Assembly: GCA_030591405.1 (NCBI GenBank) | Contig: JAUVBC010000168.1 | Coordinates: 1 to 5,664 of the forward strand | Length of the DNA stretch: 5,664 nucleotides | DNA from: Candidatus Zixiibacteriota bacterium | GTDB lineage: Bacteria > Zixibacteria > MSB-5A5 > GN15 > PGXB01 | Direction of reading: 5' to 3' | Part shown: positions 4,843-5,664 of the stretch, piece after piece | Position numbering within the stretch: position 1 is the stretch's first letter | Layout of the letters: each line of letters begins with the position of its first letter | Translations under genes and position numbers: made by a program | Notes under the pieces: generated by a model | The model's input: only the letters and a program-made list of their open reading frames with translations | Told to the model about the DNA's origin: nothing | Databases searched by the model: none

Positions 4843-5664
4843 CAAAATAATCGCCATCCAGTTACTGCTGGTTTTTTTGACCCTTGGTTCCGGATGCGTC
4901 TATTACAATACTTTTTATCTTGCCCGAAAATCTTTTAATGAAGCGGAATCAAAAAGAAAAGAAAGTAAAGGGAGCAGACCGGTTATTAATAAGGCCTCAT
5001 ATAATAAGGCGATAGAAAAATCGGGCAAGGTTCTTGAGAAATATCCCCATTCCAAATGGTATGATGATGCTTTGTATGTGAACGGAATCTCATATTATTA
5101 CACAGATAATTATAGTACTGCCGAAAAACGGTTCCGGGAACTTTTGGCCGATTTCCCTGAATTTCAATATATTAAGGAAGTCCGTGTATATCTCGCCAAA
5201 ACAAAATTAAAATTGGGCGATGAAGCTGAAGCTATGACGCTTTTTGAAAAGATGTTTGAGGAAAGTGAAGATGAAGCGATTAAAGGTGATGCTGCCATGT
5301 CGCTTGGAGAGTATTATTACGAAAATAAGGATTATGAAAAAGCGCGAACCTTTTTTGAATCAATAGTTGATTCTCTTGGTGAGGGAAATGAGAAACTTAT
5401 CGCCCAAAGCTATATCGCTGACGGCTATTTCACCAGATTCAAATTTAAAGATGCCCTTGCCAGTTATCTGAAAATACTTGATTTGGAACCAGAACTGGAT
5501 GACAAGTATAAAGCTATTTTTCGGGCCGGTGAGTGCAGTTATTTTCTTAATCGTATTGAACAGGGGACAAATTATTTCCAACAGTTGGCCGATGAGTCCG
5601 ACTACTTTGATTCGCTGGGACAAGTGAAACTTCAACTTGCTCTGGGCCATGAATTGGATGGTGA
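4829..5664 (+). CDS. TPR-repeat outer-membrane-type lipoprotein (BamD/YbgF-like), 3' truncated
   Basis: The frame is open from the ATG at 4829 to the window end, giving 278 residues without a stop. The start M-N-R-F-S-K, a hydrophobic stretch at about 7-19 and L-G-S-G-C at 19-23 make a lipoprotein signal with Cys23 as the likely lipidated residue. Gly at -3 is not the commonest lipobox residue, but the site fits the looser prokaryotic pattern. No Asp follows the Cys, so outer-membrane sorting is expected by the E. coli rule. Then come C-V-Y-Y-N-T-F-Y-L-A-R-K-S-F-N and helical TPR repeats at roughly 58-110, 117-147, 153-183, 193-220 and 230-257, with typical pairs such as Y-P-H-S-K-W-Y-D-D-A-L-Y and D-Y-E-K-A-R-T-F-F-E. 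Such lipoproteins serve as scaffolds in envelope complexes such as the BAM machinery; the partner here is unknown. The ATG lies within the end of the radical SAM gene in the +1 frame, implying translational coupling. Confidence 0.87.
   Translation, partial: MNRFSKIIAIQLLLVFLTLGSGCVYYNTFYLARKSFNEAESKRKESKGSRPVINKASYNKAIEKSGKVLEKYPHSKWYDDALYVNGISYYYTDNYSTAEKRFRELLADFPEFQYIKEVRVYLAKTKLKLGDEAEAMTLFEKMFEESEDEAIKGDAAMSLGEYYYENKDYEKARTFFESIVDSLGEGNEKLIAQSYIADGYFTRFKFKDALASYLKILDLEPELDDKYKAIFRAGECSYFLNRIEQGTNYFQQLADESDYFDSLGQVKLQLALGHELDG

Noticed and set aside
5360..5650. Minus-strand open frame of 96 codons opposite the lipoprotein gene
   Set aside because: It is wholly opposite a well-supported TPR lipoprotein frame, has no recognisable domain or binding site, and looks like a shadow.

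Overview
The window looks like an ordinary chromosomal stretch from a Gram-negative bacterium. A lipoprotein signal, several Sec signal peptides and a TPR lipoprotein opening with a C-x-Y-x-N-T-F-Y motif recall uncultured FCB-type lineages such as Zixibacteria or Ignavibacteria-like groups. That placement is an inference from protein style only; no marker gene is present. Base composition is moderate and uneven. Sampled stretches of the sirtuin gene reach about 60% G+C, while the two small secreted-protein genes at 1820-3086 sampled at roughly 35-43%.

Layout: positions 1-123 hold the 3' end of an unrecognised plus-strand gene. Only five bases later ends a convergent minus-strand gene (129-1649) for a membrane-anchored SGNH/GDSL hydrolase with a TPR-like insertion between catalytic blocks III and V. 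A 170-bp AT-rich divergent intergenic region separates it from a plus-strand pair of small secreted proteins (1820-2419 and 2439-3086). These two align with each other and look like an old tandem duplication of unknown function.

After an 86-bp gap with two perfect short palindromes comes a tightly packed plus-strand run: a CobB-type Sir2 NAD-dependent deacylase (3173-3925), a COG1313/PflX-like radical SAM protein (3922-4842, 4-nt overlap), and a TPR outer-membrane-type lipoprotein (4829-5664, 14-nt overlap, cut by the window end). The overlaps indicate one transcript with translational coupling. No known pathway links the three products, so any functional link is open.

No tRNA, rRNA, CRISPR array, insertion sequence, convincing terminator or riboswitch was seen. 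No gene-free stretch exceeds 300 bases. I found no clear new biological system. The points most worth following are the secreted paralog pair, the TPR-in-SGNH architecture and the overlapping sirtuin-radical SAM-lipoprotein cluster.
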